Source: Pohlia nutans | Lineage: Eukaryota; Streptophyta; Bryopsida; Bryales; Mniaceae | Length of the DNA stretch: 64,000 bases | Assembly (NCBI GenBank): GCA_022496805.1 | Contig: CM040096.1 | Coordinates: forward strand, 14,323,501 to 14,387,500 | Reading direction: 5' to 3' | Part shown: one piece after another, positions 33,612 through 45,188 of the stretch | Position numbering within the stretch: the stretch's first letter is position 1 | How the letters are laid out: every line of letters begins with the position of its first letter | Position numbers and translations under genes: made by a program | Notes under the pieces: model-generated | Databases searched by the model: none | What the model was told of the DNA's origin: nothing | The model's input: only the letters and a program-made list of their open reading frames with translations

Positions 33612-34730
33612 CCGTAATTTGTGTCTAATGTGTGTGAAATGAATTTTTTATATCTATTTCATTCAACCATTCTAATTTTAGATTTATCCCGACATAAAAT
33701 ATGAGAAAAACATAAATAGTAATAGGAAGAACATATTGTGATGACTTACTTTAAACCAATGAAAAAAATCGTTAAAATGGTCAGTTGTGATAAATTTAAC
33801 ATCTTTAACTTCCTTTTGGTATTACTTATGAAAAGAAAAAAAATAAACAGTCAAAGAAGTCAAAATACAAAGATGAAAATGACCATAAAAAATGATTGAA
33901 CATTCGAGGGTTAAGTGAGAGGCTCAATAGGAATTCCCATGGATTTGGAAAAACAATGGAGTTGGGCATCGATGGATTCTCCAAATCCATTATGGGAACT
34001 CCCTGGAGTTCGAACTTCCAAACAAGCGAGGCTTGGAATCCGGTCCAGATACCCGCCCACGCTAGAGAATCAACAAGTTGCCAAGGCCGAGGTCCGGGTA
34101 TCTGGGGAGCAAGAAGTTGAAGTAGTTGTGTACGGTACATGGGAACCCGAGCTGCAGTGAACACCGAGGTAGCCATGGGAACCGAGCAGCCGTGGGCACT
34201 AAACGGGGAGTTTTCCAAGGAAACTAGCTAAAATCCAATATTTTACAAAAGCAACCAGTTTTAGACAAGAGCCCATTTGGTTATTGCCCATGTTTCACCT
34301 AGGTAGCACCCCAGTATCACAAATTTTATCCGGATTTAAGCTTTAAACTATGAGTTTCAACTAGTAATTTGGCAATTCCATTCGGCTGATTTTACACTAA
34401 TTGTCAGATCTCCCCGTACATTGGCCGTGGGAACCATTAGGAACCCAAGCGACAATGTCAGAGCCGGGCAGGATGAGGATGCCCGAAGCCTGGCAAATGC
34501 AAATTTCATAGAGCCCTTAGTGGCGAGGCCATCAACCCTTGCTGAGATATATAAGTAAAGGCACACATCCAGTATCATTTCATCAAACTCATGCATCTAG
34601 TCAAAAGCATTGTACATGTTTTGTTTAATACTATTCCAGTCGTCGGCAATGAGGATCATGTTGTTGAAGATCGATGGTCGTGCAGTCGTGGGCGAAAATG
34701 CTGGCGATCGAATTAAACGACAAGTTCATT
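33612..34730. other. Region without a recognisable gene
   Basis: A 130-codon minus-strand frame at 33826-34218 looks like low-complexity sequence. It is built on repeated GGAACTCC- and CCCATGG-like words and is not an obvious protein. Nothing else is identified. Confidence 0.5.
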
Positions 34731-34859
34731 CACAGGGAGAAATAAAGACATTCCCACATGGGATTTCATATGGGAAGTGGGACAAAATTCCTATAATTGT
34801 AACTTTCTTGAGATGATTGTAGTGTATTTTTGATCTGGAAAAGTTACAATTGTAGGAAG
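34731..34859. mobile_element. Truncated copy of the CACAGGGAG foldback element
   Basis: This segment matches the first three-quarters of the element at 57935-58109, starting at the same CACAGGGAGAAATAAAG end, with few differences. It stops before the second inverted end, which marks a truncation. Confidence 0.65.
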
Positions 34860-35191
34860 CCCGGGCCCCGTGCTCAAGTTCCCCAAGTCTCTTCCCTGGC
34901 TCAAGTCTCCCTGCCAACCCGCCTGACCCTCCAGCCCGCCACGTCGGACATCTGTAACCCTCCGATGACGCAGGATGATTGAAAGGCCAGGATGCTGCCT
35001 GCCGGCGACAGTCAATCTGCGCCCTAGTGACGTTGCTCTCCGTCTCTCACGTGCGCCGATGATGGCCCACCGATTCCAGACTTGGCGGTATACATTTGTG
35101 TGTGCACAGACGCCTATTAGGACTCTCATCCATCGCTCACGGAACAGTTGCTACGCTGCCGCCATTGCAGACATACTGTACCTGTATACTG

Positions 35192-35198
35192 TATATAT
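35192..35198 (+). promoter_or_regulatory. Candidate TATA box of the C2-domain gene
   Basis: TATATAT lies about 30 bp before the duplicated leader (35221 on). It is the only clear TATA box seen between the truncated MITE and the C2 coding start on this strand, although the 5' UTR would be long (about 1.4 kb, introns included). Confidence 0.4.
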
Positions 35199-35220
35199 GG
35201 GCTCATTTCCTCACGCCCGA

Positions 35221-35892
35221 TTCGGTCGCAGCAGATGCAGGCGCCCGTGACGGTAGGGTTGACAATTTCATAACCTTAGCCTCACCTTGCTCCCCGCCTC
35301 TGCTCCTCGCTCATTACAAAAATCGATTGCGGAGAACCTTGTCGGGATAGTTGCATGCGACCGTTTCTTGATTGCTGTAAGCTCCCGATCTTGATTTCTT
35401 GATTGTCCTGGAAATTTTCGCTTAATTTTCGTCAATTCCGGGTGGTCCGTTGCAAAATCGCGTACAAAGAGCATAAGTGGAATGGATTTGTGATTTGTGA
35501 GGGAGATTCGCAAAATGTGCATGTGCTTTTAAAAAAAAAAAAATTTGGAATGCTAATGAAAGAGTTTTCGTTTTCGGTCGTAGTAGATGCAGGCGCCTGT
35601 GACGGTAGGGGTTGACGATTTCATAACCTTAGCCTCACCTTGCTGCCTCTGATCCTCGCTCATTACGAAAATCGATTGCTGTAAGCTCCCGATCTCATGG
35701 CGTGAGTCAGAGTAGTTGTCCTGGAGAGTTTCGTTTAATTTTCGTCAATTCCGGGTGGTCTGTTGCAAAATCGCGTACAAAGAGCATTAAGTGGAATGGA
35801 TTTGTAATTTGTGAGAGTTACGCAAAATGTGCATATTTTATTTGATTTCTATAAAAAAAATTGGAAGGCTAATGAAGGAGTTTTCGAACATT
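35221..35892 (+). repeat. Tandem duplication of a leader segment (two diverged copies)
   Basis: Copy 1 starts at 35221 and copy 2 at about 35573. Both run from TTCGGTCG through CTTAGCCTCACCTTGCT and AATTCCGGGTGGTC to GAGTTTTCG. Small indels and substitutions separate them, so this duplication is much older than the 12-kb one. It lies in the presumed 5' leader of the C2 gene. Confidence 0.8.
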
Positions 35893-36608
35893 CTCGAACA
35901 AGTGAAATTTTCTTTTCAGGTTGAACTACTGGGTTTGTGAGGGATGGCGGTTCAGGTCGTTGGAGGAGTGGATTAAGAGTTTTGATTTAATTTTGCAAGT
36001 TTTAAAATGGACTTTAAGAATTTTAAATTTAAAACTTGTAACCTTAGTTGTCTCTGTTGCAGGAGGGGCTATTTTGGAGCTTGGGATTGTCAGTGCTGAA
36101 ATCGAGTCAGGAGTTCATGGCCGAAGTCGTGTAGGCGACAGTTCGGAAATTGTGACGCAGATGGAGGGAAGCTTTGGCTGTGATTCTTAAGTGCAATTCT
36201 ACGAAGTTAGGGTGCTGTGTTGCTAATCCAAAACTCGTCTGCAACTCTGCTCAGTTGTCGTCGGCGACAATTCTTGATTTCGTTACTTTGCTTCGTAAGT
36301 CACGTTGTGCACGCCTTGGTTTGTAACTTGTGTTGTGAAATACTTCTTTTAGGGTTGGACGAGTGTTAAAATGAGAGTAATTCTTGTTCAACGTTTTTTA
36401 TCTAGGTTACTGAGCCTTCGTTGACGTTCTGTTTAGATTTAAATCTTTTTTTTCAATCTTTTTTAAGAAATTCATAAACTTCCAACAAACTGCAATGGCC
36501 TATTCCAATGATTGGAAGAACACACCATGAAGAGATATTGGTCGTATTAACCTCACAATGTGAAGGACTTATCCTAATCTTATGATGTAAGTGCAGGCGC
36601 TGGTAAGG

Positions 36609-38110
36609 ATGCCGGCAGGCAAACTAGATGTTTATCTGGACTGCGCTAAAGGCCTTAAGGACACGGAGATCATTGGTACGCCGAATCATGTGTAGAATTA
36701 CACTCTTCCTAAATCCCTTCTTTTTTAAGAATTTATCTGACAGATTTATCGAGGGACTTTGCTTCTACCTGAAATTTTTCATGTTTGACGTGATCTCATG
36801 GACCCCCCCCTCTGCTTGCCGTGAGAACATCAATAGAGCGTCTCTAAGAATTCATGTACTCATTGTTGCTCTAAAATTCGAATGAATGACTCCATATCTT
36901 GACCGCTTTCTTCTTGTCTATAGAAAATATTAGCTTATATAACCTTCGTCTTGTGTTTGAGCTTTGCATTTTGTACAATAGTTTTATGTCACAATCTGTA
37001 TACCATTGCTCCGTTGATAAGCTTTGCGATTCAGTGGGACGAATGTTGTGATATTCACAGTTAATGACCAGCTTGATTAACTCTTAAAGCTTGGCTGGGC
37101 AGGTAAAGCGGACCCCTATGTAGTTCTAAAAGCTGGAAAAGCAACCGGGAAGACCGCTACCTGTAAAGGTAGACACTCGGACGTCCTGCTTTCGTTATCA
37201 GAGGGCTTTCTTTGCAAGCAATATCTTCAGTTGCGGTTATGGATAATTTTGTCTCCTTCGTAGCAACTTTTGGTCTTCTTCGTAGAAATTCTTAAGACAA
37301 ATCCGTGGTGTGTCTTGTAGACCAAGGCAGCGCACCAGTATGGGGCGAGAAGCTTAGTCTTCACATTGCAAGTGGCTGCAAACAACTGGTTCTTACGATC
37401 TACAATGCAAACACGTTTTACAAAGATGATGTTATGGGGACAACCACGTAAGAGGACCTTTCACAAATTTTCCACTTTATGCCAACTGTTTCGATCATTG
37501 AGGTTGATCGAGCTGTAGAAGTCATTAACCATGACTGTAAATACCTCACACGCTAATAGTTACTCTGTCAAGAATAAAGACAAAAGCACATGGTGATTGC
37601 TTTTGGTTTTCCCATCGGTTGAGTGAGCAAGAGTTTACATGTTTCCCATTTAAATGGGAAACATGCTAAATGGGAAACATGTTTGTGATGGTGCAGGATC
37701 ACTCTATCAGAAGTATTTGATGTCGACAACCAGCTCCCTGATGGGACCTTCTTAAGTCCCTCAGCAGATTATCCAGTGACTCGTCTTGATGGAAAAGGCC
37801 AAGGGAAAATTAGACTTGCACTAGTCTTTGAGGAAGATGGCAACGACCAAAAACATACAGGGTTAGTGTTCTACGGTCATGGTCTTGAATGATATTGAGT
37901 GATGGTCAACTAGCTCAAGCTCTGGTAGCTCTGTATTTGGAACGTACTCTGACGTGGGTGCTGCATGTGTTTGCAGGTATTGAAGTTGTTGCAATGTGTC
38001 TGTTCAAAGGTGGGAAAGAAAAGAAGAAACGAAGAACAATATTTTCTTCCACTGGAAGGAAGAGTACAAATGCCCATATTCCAAAGGAGGGGGGGGGGGG
38101 GCGGGGTTAG
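36609..38110 (+). CDS. Small C2-domain protein
   Basis: Exons fit GT-AG at 36609-36675, 37103-37168, 37321-37447 and 37697 to about 37861, and the last exon starts at 37979. Frames join to give MPAGKLDVYLDCAKGLK at the N-terminus, then GKADPYVVLK, YNANTFYKDDVMG and GQGKIRLALVF, a complete C2 beta-sandwich in residues 5-132. The size and order resemble the single-C2 plant proteins annotated as elicitor-responsive protein 3 or BAP-like, which bind membranes. In loop 3 the usual Asp-x-Asp calcium ligands read Asn73-x-Asn75, so calcium binding may be weak. The tail is lysine-rich (KGGKEKKKRR). The last splice is uncertain: the obvious donor at 37862 puts the final exon out of frame, and a donor at about 37880 would keep it. 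The end at 38110 follows a G homopolymer. Confidence 0.75.
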
Positions 38111-38881
38111 AATACTTGGCAAGACTATGTGAGCCTCTTTTTCTCCATAAATTAAGATTCAATTTCAGCTCATTTCATTGCGGGTGAGAAGCATTGTACC
38201 GTAGTTTTCCTGAATCACTGTGTATGGTAGGAGCTCCTTGACTCAGGTTCAAGTTGTAGGAGTATGAGATTATTTTTTATTTTTAAAAATTTTCCTGATT
38301 TCTCGAGATAGATCTCATAATCTCATGTACCTAAGTCATCAAATATTTTCTGGACTCACAACGCTTGTGTTGAAATGACGTCTCTGTCTGATCAGTGCAA
38401 TACAAGTCTAAGATTGAAAGAATGTTGGTTGAATGATACCATGTACAGTACAGTTGCCTGGAATTGAATGACTGGTTTTAAGAAAGACGTGTTCTCTGAA
38501 TGTAGCTCTGCTTGAATGACGCATACGAAGAATTAAAGTATGCCACAGAATTTCGATTATACATGCGTAATGTAACTGAGACTGCAACAGACTGAACTGC
38601 GCATCAATGCTACTGCATCTAACTTGCGTAGCATCTCGATGGTCAGTCCGAAGGTTATATCCGTGATTGGACACCAAGTGCGGTAAGTTGTGCCTACAGT
38701 AATCTAAACCAAAATTAATTCACTAGCTGTATTTGTACTATAATATCTGTATGCATGCACTTATCAATTATTATGAACAATATATTCTCTGCAGCAAGTT
38801 GTTTCTTCAGCAGGTTGTCTCATCTTCTCGCTCCCTCGTCAGATTTGGTTGGAACGTCCACCTTTCTCGCCTTTATGCGCC
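38111..38881. other. Intergenic DNA
   Basis: This lies between the converging C2 gene and paralogue A. No gene or element is recognised. The 3' UTRs of both genes probably occupy part of it. Confidence 0.5.
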
Positions 38882-41800
38882 TTATTTAGGCTTGGTGGTG
38901 GTTTCAACCTTCTTCCCATCTTCAGGACCCTTAGGCGTTGTCTCTGGGATCTTCGGCTTCGCCTCAGGGACTTTGGGCTTTGTCTCTGGAGCCGGGTACT
39001 TCGTGTCTGGGACCTTGGGTTTCGTCTCCGGAACCGGGGCCTTCATCTCTGGGGCCTTAGGCTTCGTCTCTGGAGCCGGGGCCTTCGTTTCTGGGACCTT
39101 GGGCTTCGTCTCTGGGACCTTTGGCTTAAGCTCAGGATGTGGTTCGTCATGAGGCTTGGGCTTCGTCTCTGGGACCTTTGGCTTAAGCTCAGGATGTGGT
39201 TCGTCATGATGCTTGGGCTTCGTCTCTGCGACCTTGAGCTTGGTTGGGCTGAGAGGCTCCTTCGAGTAATGTGGTACAGGCTTGGTCTTGGTTGGGCTGA
39301 GAGGCTCCTTCGGGTAATGTGGTACAGGCTTGGTCTTGGTTGGGCTGAGAGGCTCCTTCGGGTAATGTGGTACAGGCTTGGTCTTGGTTGGGCTGAGAGG
39401 CTCCTTCGGGTAATGTGGTACAGGCTTGGTCTTGGTTGGGCTGAGAGGCTCCTTCGGGTAATGTGGTACAGGCTTGGTCTTGGTGGGGCTGAGAGGCTCC
39501 TTCGAGTGATGTGGTGCAGGCTTGGTCTTGGTGGGGCTGAGAGGCTCCTTCGAGTGATGTGGTACAGGCTTGGTCTTGGTGGGGCTGAGAGGCTCCTTCG
39601 AGTGATGTGGTGCAGGCTTGGTCTTGGTGGGGCTGAGAGGCTTCTTCGAGTGATGTGGTACAGGCTTGGTCTTGGTGGGGCTGAGAGGCTCCTTCGAGTG
39701 ATGTGGTGCAGGCTTGGTCTTGGTGGGGCTGAGAGGCTTCTTCGAGTGATGTGGTACAGGCTTGGTCTTGATGGGGCTGAGAGGCTTCCTCCGCTTGGGA
39801 GATTCTAAAGGCTCACGGCTATGACTGTGATGTAATTTCTCGTCATCCGATTCATCACAATCAGATTCTGAATCTGACGAAGAAGAGTGGCTGTGGGCTT
39901 TGTGCTTATGATGATGACCATGATGGCGTCCATCCTTGCAGAGGAGGTTAAAATCCCCAGGAGTGCAGTACTCTTCAATAGGCTGCTCGCAGAACCTGCA
40001 GAACGTCGTTACATGTACTCTGTTATTCGTATCCCAGTGTATTATTCCATACATAACCCAGTATCGCACAACTATGGAGTATGGAAACCCTGGAATACAC
40101 AAAAGAAAGCTATTTAAACTCGAAGCATATGGAAGTGTACTTACTCTCCAGTGGGCTCCTGAACAGTTTTAACGACAGGCACTTCCTTGATCACAGGCAC
40201 AGTGATCCACTCGTTGACGTCCTCCATCACACACCGAGGGATCTTGGTTATTCTGGTACGCTTCTGGTACTCAATAACAGGCACCATGTCGGTAATCGTA
40301 TTAATCTCCTCATGAACTCTGTAATTTAGGAACATATCAGTACGTTACTAAAATCAATAGAAAATAGGATCTCTCTACAATATTCATTAATTATGGTGCC
40401 GTGCTAGTACAGATACACATATTTGTTCACAACGACAAACCTAATGCAGAGGGGTTAATGTTCTTCTAGACAGTGTGTAGAATTAATTACAAGCCAAATG
40501 AATGACTAACTGGCAGGCAGTGGGTGATAATGAAACAGGATATGAATAAATCTAGAAGAATAGAATAAGTCGATCCCTTACTTGTGGACGGTGATTTTTT
40601 TCAAGCGAGGCACCTCCCTGATGACAGGCACGCTCTCCAAAGTCTCAACGTCCTCCATGATGATCCTGCTCCTCCGTACTGTTTGGGTGCGCTTCTCATG
40701 AACAAGCTGCTTCACGAAGAACGTTTTCTCCACTTTTCTCATCTCAGGTATACGCTGAATAATCCTCACTTTCGTCTCGTAGTCCTTGACCTGCACCATA
40801 AATCAATCCTACCCACCTCAATAACTGCTCTAATCGGTACTACAGTCAATTGTTTAAAAAATAAAATTCTTCCATTCTGAACTTGAATTAGACATAACAT
40901 TCTATAGCACTAGTCAGTTCCACTCTCCACAACAGTGGCATGAGTCCATTGATTCCTGAAACGAGCATCAATCTGTAGTTTTTGTTTTCCTGCTCTCTAT
41001 AGTGAATGCAAGTATTTCTTTTTTGATTGTCATCGAATTGTAGAGAAGAGTGAGCTCTTACAACTGCTAGAGAAGGGCAAACTGCGTCTATTAAATAGAA
41101 ATTCTGCTTTAACTTAGCTTGGACATAGTTACGAAACTTACCACATTCGTGTTGGGATTGGGACAATAAGCCTCGCCCACGTGAGTGACCTCAGTGTAGG
41201 TGCACTTGTGACACGCACAGCCGTGGGGATGCACGTGAGTAACGTCAGTGGGGATGCACTTGTGACACCCACAGCCGTGGGGATGCCCGTGAGTAACTTC
41301 AGTGTGGGAGCACTTGTGGCACCCACAGCCGTGGGGATGCCCGTGAGTAACGTCAGTGTGGATGCACTTGTGACACCCACAGCCGTGGGGATGCCCGTGA
41401 GTAACTTCAGTGTGGGAGCACTTGTGGCACGCACAGCCGTGGGGATGCCCGTGAGTAACTTCAGTGTGGGAGCACTTGTGGCACATACAACCGTGAGGAT
41501 GGCCGTGAGTAACTTCAGTGTGGGAGCACTTGTGGCACCCACAGCCGTGGGGATGGCCGTGAGTAACTTCAGTGTGGGAGCACTTGTGGCACATACAACC
41601 GTGAGGATGCCCATGGTCTAAGCTGTGATGGCGGCTGAGAGGAGTGGTGGGCCGAGGATGCTTTTTGGCTGATCCATTGGCTGATCCATTGGCTGCTCCA
41701 TTGGAGTAGAGGCCAGTACCATTCACTGGTGACTTGGGGACGTCCTTCACCACTTGTGGAACCTTGGGCTTCGTGCTTGCCACCGAGTCTCTCGCCAAGC

Positions 41801-41885
41801 TCGTCTTACGCTCCAATGGCGGTGTTACAGGAGGCAGTGACGATTCTTTCGCTGTCACTACTGGGGCTGCTGTTGCCGTTGCCAT
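38882..41885 (-). CDS. VPV-repeat protein A with His/Cys and SPTK repeats
   Basis: Four exons on the minus strand (41885-41142, 40790-40582, 40318-40145, 39995-38882) join in frame to 746 codons, all with GT-AG sites. Exon 1 encodes an Ala/Ser/Pro-rich start and, at residues about 90-233, eight 18-residue repeats of HGHPHGC-x-CHKC type, good candidates for zinc or copper sites, ending in YCPNPN. Exons 2 and 3 each encode one charged Val/Pro unit that ends in VPVIREVP or VPVIKEVP. Exon 4 begins FCEQPIEEYC, has the motif C-T-P-G-D-F-N-L-L-C, a Ser/Asp run, eleven 16-residue repeats of KEPLSPTKTKPVPH type and a Pro/Lys tail. I know no named plant family. The VPV units recall alveolin or epiplastin cytoskeletal proteins of protists, which is only an analogy. 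Confidence 0.85.
39238..39790 (-). repeat. 48-bp coding repeats in VPV gene A (about 11.5 units)
   Basis: Each unit encodes 16 residues of the form KEPLSPTKTKPVPHHS. Four consecutive units (PHYP type) are almost identical at DNA level, so the array is expanding or homogenised. The SPTK motif is a proline-directed kinase site of the kind found in tau and histone H1 tails. Confidence 0.9.
41186..41617 (-). repeat. 54-bp coding repeats in VPV gene A (8 units)
   Basis: Each unit encodes 18 residues with the pattern H-G-H-P-H-G-C-x-C-H-K-C, where x is Met, Gly or Ala. The paralogue B has a single Cys/His cluster at this place (C-x2-C-x-C-H-H-x2-C-x-C), so the array is an expansion specific to A. 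Confidence 0.9.
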
Positions 41886-42190
41886 TTCGTCGAGAATCAG
41901 GTTGAAGATCTACAACCCTCTTGATGTATGAATTCTGGTAAGATGACGAAGAAACAAATGAAAGTATGAAACATTAGTAAAAGTATTTACATTGCGCACG
42001 AGACCCTAGCTATGTCTTCTAATTTCAAACACTCTGGAAAACTTAATCATTGCATGAGTTAGTCACCAACTCAGTGAACATACCTGAATGAGCTAATTAA
42101 CGATTCCGTCTTAGAACATGACCGGGTGGATTAACCATGAACCGTCTAGCTTAATTAGGAATATGCTGATGCAAGAAGTGATTCCTCTTC

Positions 42191-42530
42191 TCTGTGACTT
42201 CCTGAGATCATAGACAGACAATGTCAGTCAGCTTGATCGAAACGCAGCTACATTTAACGTTGTCGATGATCTATCTCTGTGACTTCCTGAGATCATAGAC
42301 AGACAATGTCAGTCAGCTTGATCGAAACGCAGCTACATTTAACGTTGTCGATGATCTATCTCTGTGACTTCCTGAGATCATAGACAGACAATGTCAGTCA
42401 GCTTGATCGAAACGCAGCTACATTTAACGTTGTCGATGATCTATCTCTGTGACTTCCTGAGATCATAGACAGACAATGTCAGTCAGCTTGATCGAAACGC
42501 AGCTACATTTAACGTTGTCGATGATCTATC
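42191..42530. repeat. Four perfect 85-bp tandem repeats
   Basis: The unit starts TCTGTGACTTCCTGAGATCA. Copies begin at 42191, 42276, 42361 and 42446 and I see no difference between them. They lie 300-650 bp upstream of the start codon of gene A, either in its promoter or in a 5' UTR intron (candidate donor at 42689, acceptor at 41935). Confidence 0.95.
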
Positions 42531-42880
42531 TCTCTGCCATACACATTCAAGCCACTCTCTAGCTTGTTCCAGGAATGACTTTTTACTTGTGAACTAGGAA
42601 GCAAATAGCTAGATTCTACAGACCATAAGTCAGACAAGTGCTTACCTGTGAGTTCCAGCATTAGCAATGAATCGAAGAAATAGACTTACTTTCATTGATC
42701 AGCAGGTGGGTCTTATAAATCATCCAAAGTTGATGCTGGGGCTAAAGGACGATGAACGAGCTGGATGATTCCATGGCTCCAAGAATACGGTATGTCTGAC
42801 GTGAATTCTAATTTCGTCCTCAAAAGTCAACATGTGCAGTCACTTTCAAGTTGCAACTAAACATTCGGACCAACATTTCT

Positions 42881-43156
42881 CACGTGTTCCTTTTTTCGCG
42901 CCACGTGGCTCCGGATCGGACACCGGATCAGATAGAACGATACTGTGATCATAGACGTGCTGCATAACAGCATAACAGACGTGCTGCATAACAGCATAAT
43001 AGACGTGGATATCAAATTAGCAATGTTAACACAGTCATGCTCAAGTAGTCCAATTGATTTGACATCAACAAAAAAGTAGTCAAGCAGCTTGAGGAATGCT
43101 GCAGTTACGGAGAATCATACTGTAATCGTCCACGTGCTCAAACTATACTGCACGTG
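42881..43156. promoter_or_regulatory. Cluster of four CACGTG G-boxes upstream of VPV gene A
   Basis: CACGTG occurs at 42881-42886, 42902-42907 (as CCACGTGGC), 43131-43136 and 43151-43156. G-boxes are bound by bZIP and bHLH factors in plants, including abscisic-acid and light regulators. Between them is a 24-bp direct duplication (42953-42976 and 42977-43000). Confidence 0.45.
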
Positions 43157-43509
43157 AACAACTACACTGTATGTGACTGCTCACTGCTCCCAACTGAACA
43201 GTCCTCATATCCCACTTGCCAGAAAACATGATCAGTTTTAGTCATATTCGACAATATCAATGGCGGTGTTCATATATAGTGCCGACTTTGTCGGCAGGTC
43301 AACGTGTAGGAAGAACCGGCAGCTAATGTAACCAGTTGGCCCAATTGTAGTGCCTTACAGTATCCCAAACTGACCATAATACGTAAATATATTGGCCTAT
43401 ACCTGCGTAAAGCGTGTCCCAAATGGCAAGTAACATCGTCATCTTTTTTGTGTAAGTTCAGAAAACCTTCATGAGACTGAAGTGATCTAGAACTGTCCAA
43501 AAGTCAACT

Positions 43510-43840
43510 CCCCTGTTTTTTTTTGTTTTTTTTTTTTCCCAAAACAAGAGGATAAAACCCCATTGAATTAATGAAGGTCGCACGCATCGAAAACCAGAGG
43601 AGAGCAACCTTGTGGCAAAAATATTTTTGTAAAATTTCAGACAACAAGCATAAAACTACAACCATACCAACAAGCCTGGTAAAACCGACTAGGCTTTGGC
43701 TAGGCCAAATGCCATGTAACCAAGTCCTCGTTCCTACTAGCAAAGAGTTGAGTGCGTAACCACAGTCAGCTATCAAACCTCGCCATGAACCTTGGTGCGT
43801 GAGTGGAATACAACTCACTCAACTTTTGGGTGCATTGCCC
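43510..43840 (-). mobile_element. Possible 3' end of a LINE-like retroelement
   Basis: On the minus strand the sequence runs GGTTTTATCCTCTTGTTTTGGG into a poly-A tract (plus-strand T runs at 43517-43538), the usual finish of plant LINEs. A 104-codon frame (43818-43504) precedes it, but I recognise no reverse-transcriptase motif. The element is 5'-truncated or only a look-alike. Confidence 0.35.
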
Positions 43841-45188
43841 GGGGAAGTCACTATCAAGAATTTAGATAATTATGAGAGAACAAATATAGGGTGTCTTTTA
43901 TTCATTTGAGATAAAAATTATAAATTTATAGAAGTAATATAGGGTGTTATAAAACCAATTTGGGAATATTTTAGGAATACTCCTAGAACATATATAGAAT
44001 ATATCCTATATATACTATAAATAATAGAATATTCCAATTATTTCATAGCCTCCTATTAAATACCCTTTGTACGCTCATATGTACCCAAAAATTATACTAA
44101 GTGACTTCCCTGAGGTGCATTGCCATGCAACATGCCTATGATCAAAGATGAGATCCCATAACACCTGTTCAATACGAGCGTCAAGCCATTGAAAGCAATG
44201 AACATTATGCATGATCCAGGAAGTCCATATGAATTTCTCTGTTTTGCTATCATGTATCTTAATATATCCCAAGACACCCTACATCTGCCTAGGAATATTA
44301 AGGTAACTAGACCTAATTCAGACAAGGTCCTTATATGGACAATCTTCAATGAAGAATAAATATTGAATTTGACAATGTACACAACATTACCATAAGAACT
44401 CGTGTATGTTTTAGGTCATTTACCAAAAAGAATTTGAACCATGATAACTTTTGCATACAATGTCTAAATACAACATACTAAGTAATTGCGTTAAAATCTC
44501 CTTGTAATTTCCAACAATTAAAAAGTAAATTAAACAAATGAATAATAGTAACTATACTCAATAATTCTTAAAACTTCTGAATTAAGTGTGGTTACCTCAC
44601 TTTTTCTTTTCTCTTTAAAAAAAATATACATATATTCTTTTCAATCTTTTGATTTTGAAAAGGTAACCATGGGTATTGACAAAGTGCAGTTCGCCTTTGA
44701 ATATTACGTGTGGCATGGGACCATCATAGTTTGGAGCAGACCCCAGGAAGAACCGGCGGTTGGTTACAAGTGAGCTGGTTGATTTTCCAAAATAACTGGT
44801 TGAATCTCAAGAATAGAGGCAAAAAATCCGACTGAATGACTAAAAATTAGTTATATTTAGTATTTATAAATAAATATACCGGATATATTCTTAAAAAAAC
44901 CGATTGGTTTGGTAAAATAAAGGAAATTGACTGGTTGGCTCAAAAAGTATCCCGAACACTGGTTTGGAGCTTTGATTGACACAAGGTGTCAGCCATGACA
45001 AGGCAGCTGATATGATCACTGTCTTTGGTGTGGGGTACAGTAATAAGCAGCTCTGGCTATGGCGTCCTCCGTCTTCATCAGGCTATGGCGTACCTCAAGT
45101 CAATTGAAACGGCCTGCATGCTTATGGGAGCAGATAGCTAGCTGGCCATGCAGGCATTCCAAACAGTGCCCGCCTGAGATTGAAAACG
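43841..45188. other. AT-rich DNA without a recognisable gene
   Basis: Short frames at 44075-44382 and 44588-44773 have no recognisable content. Repeats of GGTTGG-type words occur at about 44750-44970. Confidence 0.5.

Noticed and set aside
33826..34218. A 130-codon minus-strand frame as a gene
   Set aside because: Composition follows short repeated DNA words, and there is no recognisable protein pattern or splice context.
38849..39808. A 319-codon plus-strand frame with repeated LGLGWAERLLRVMWYR units
   Set aside because: It is the complement of the 48-bp repeats in exon 4 of VPV gene A. The repeat length is a multiple of three, so all frames stay open.
41138..41621. Long repetitive frames on both strands over the 54-bp repeats
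   Set aside because: They are shadow frames of the His/Cys repeats of VPV gene A. The spliced model with matching exons in gene B is much stronger.
42191..42530. Possible CRISPR array
   Set aside because: The four 85-bp units are directly adjacent, with no unique spacers, in a eukaryotic setting.
42711..42720. TATAAAT as the TATA box of VPV gene A
   Set aside because: A start 30 bp downstream would coincide with the candidate 5' UTR splice donor at 42689, leaving almost no first exon. It was left out as unsupported.
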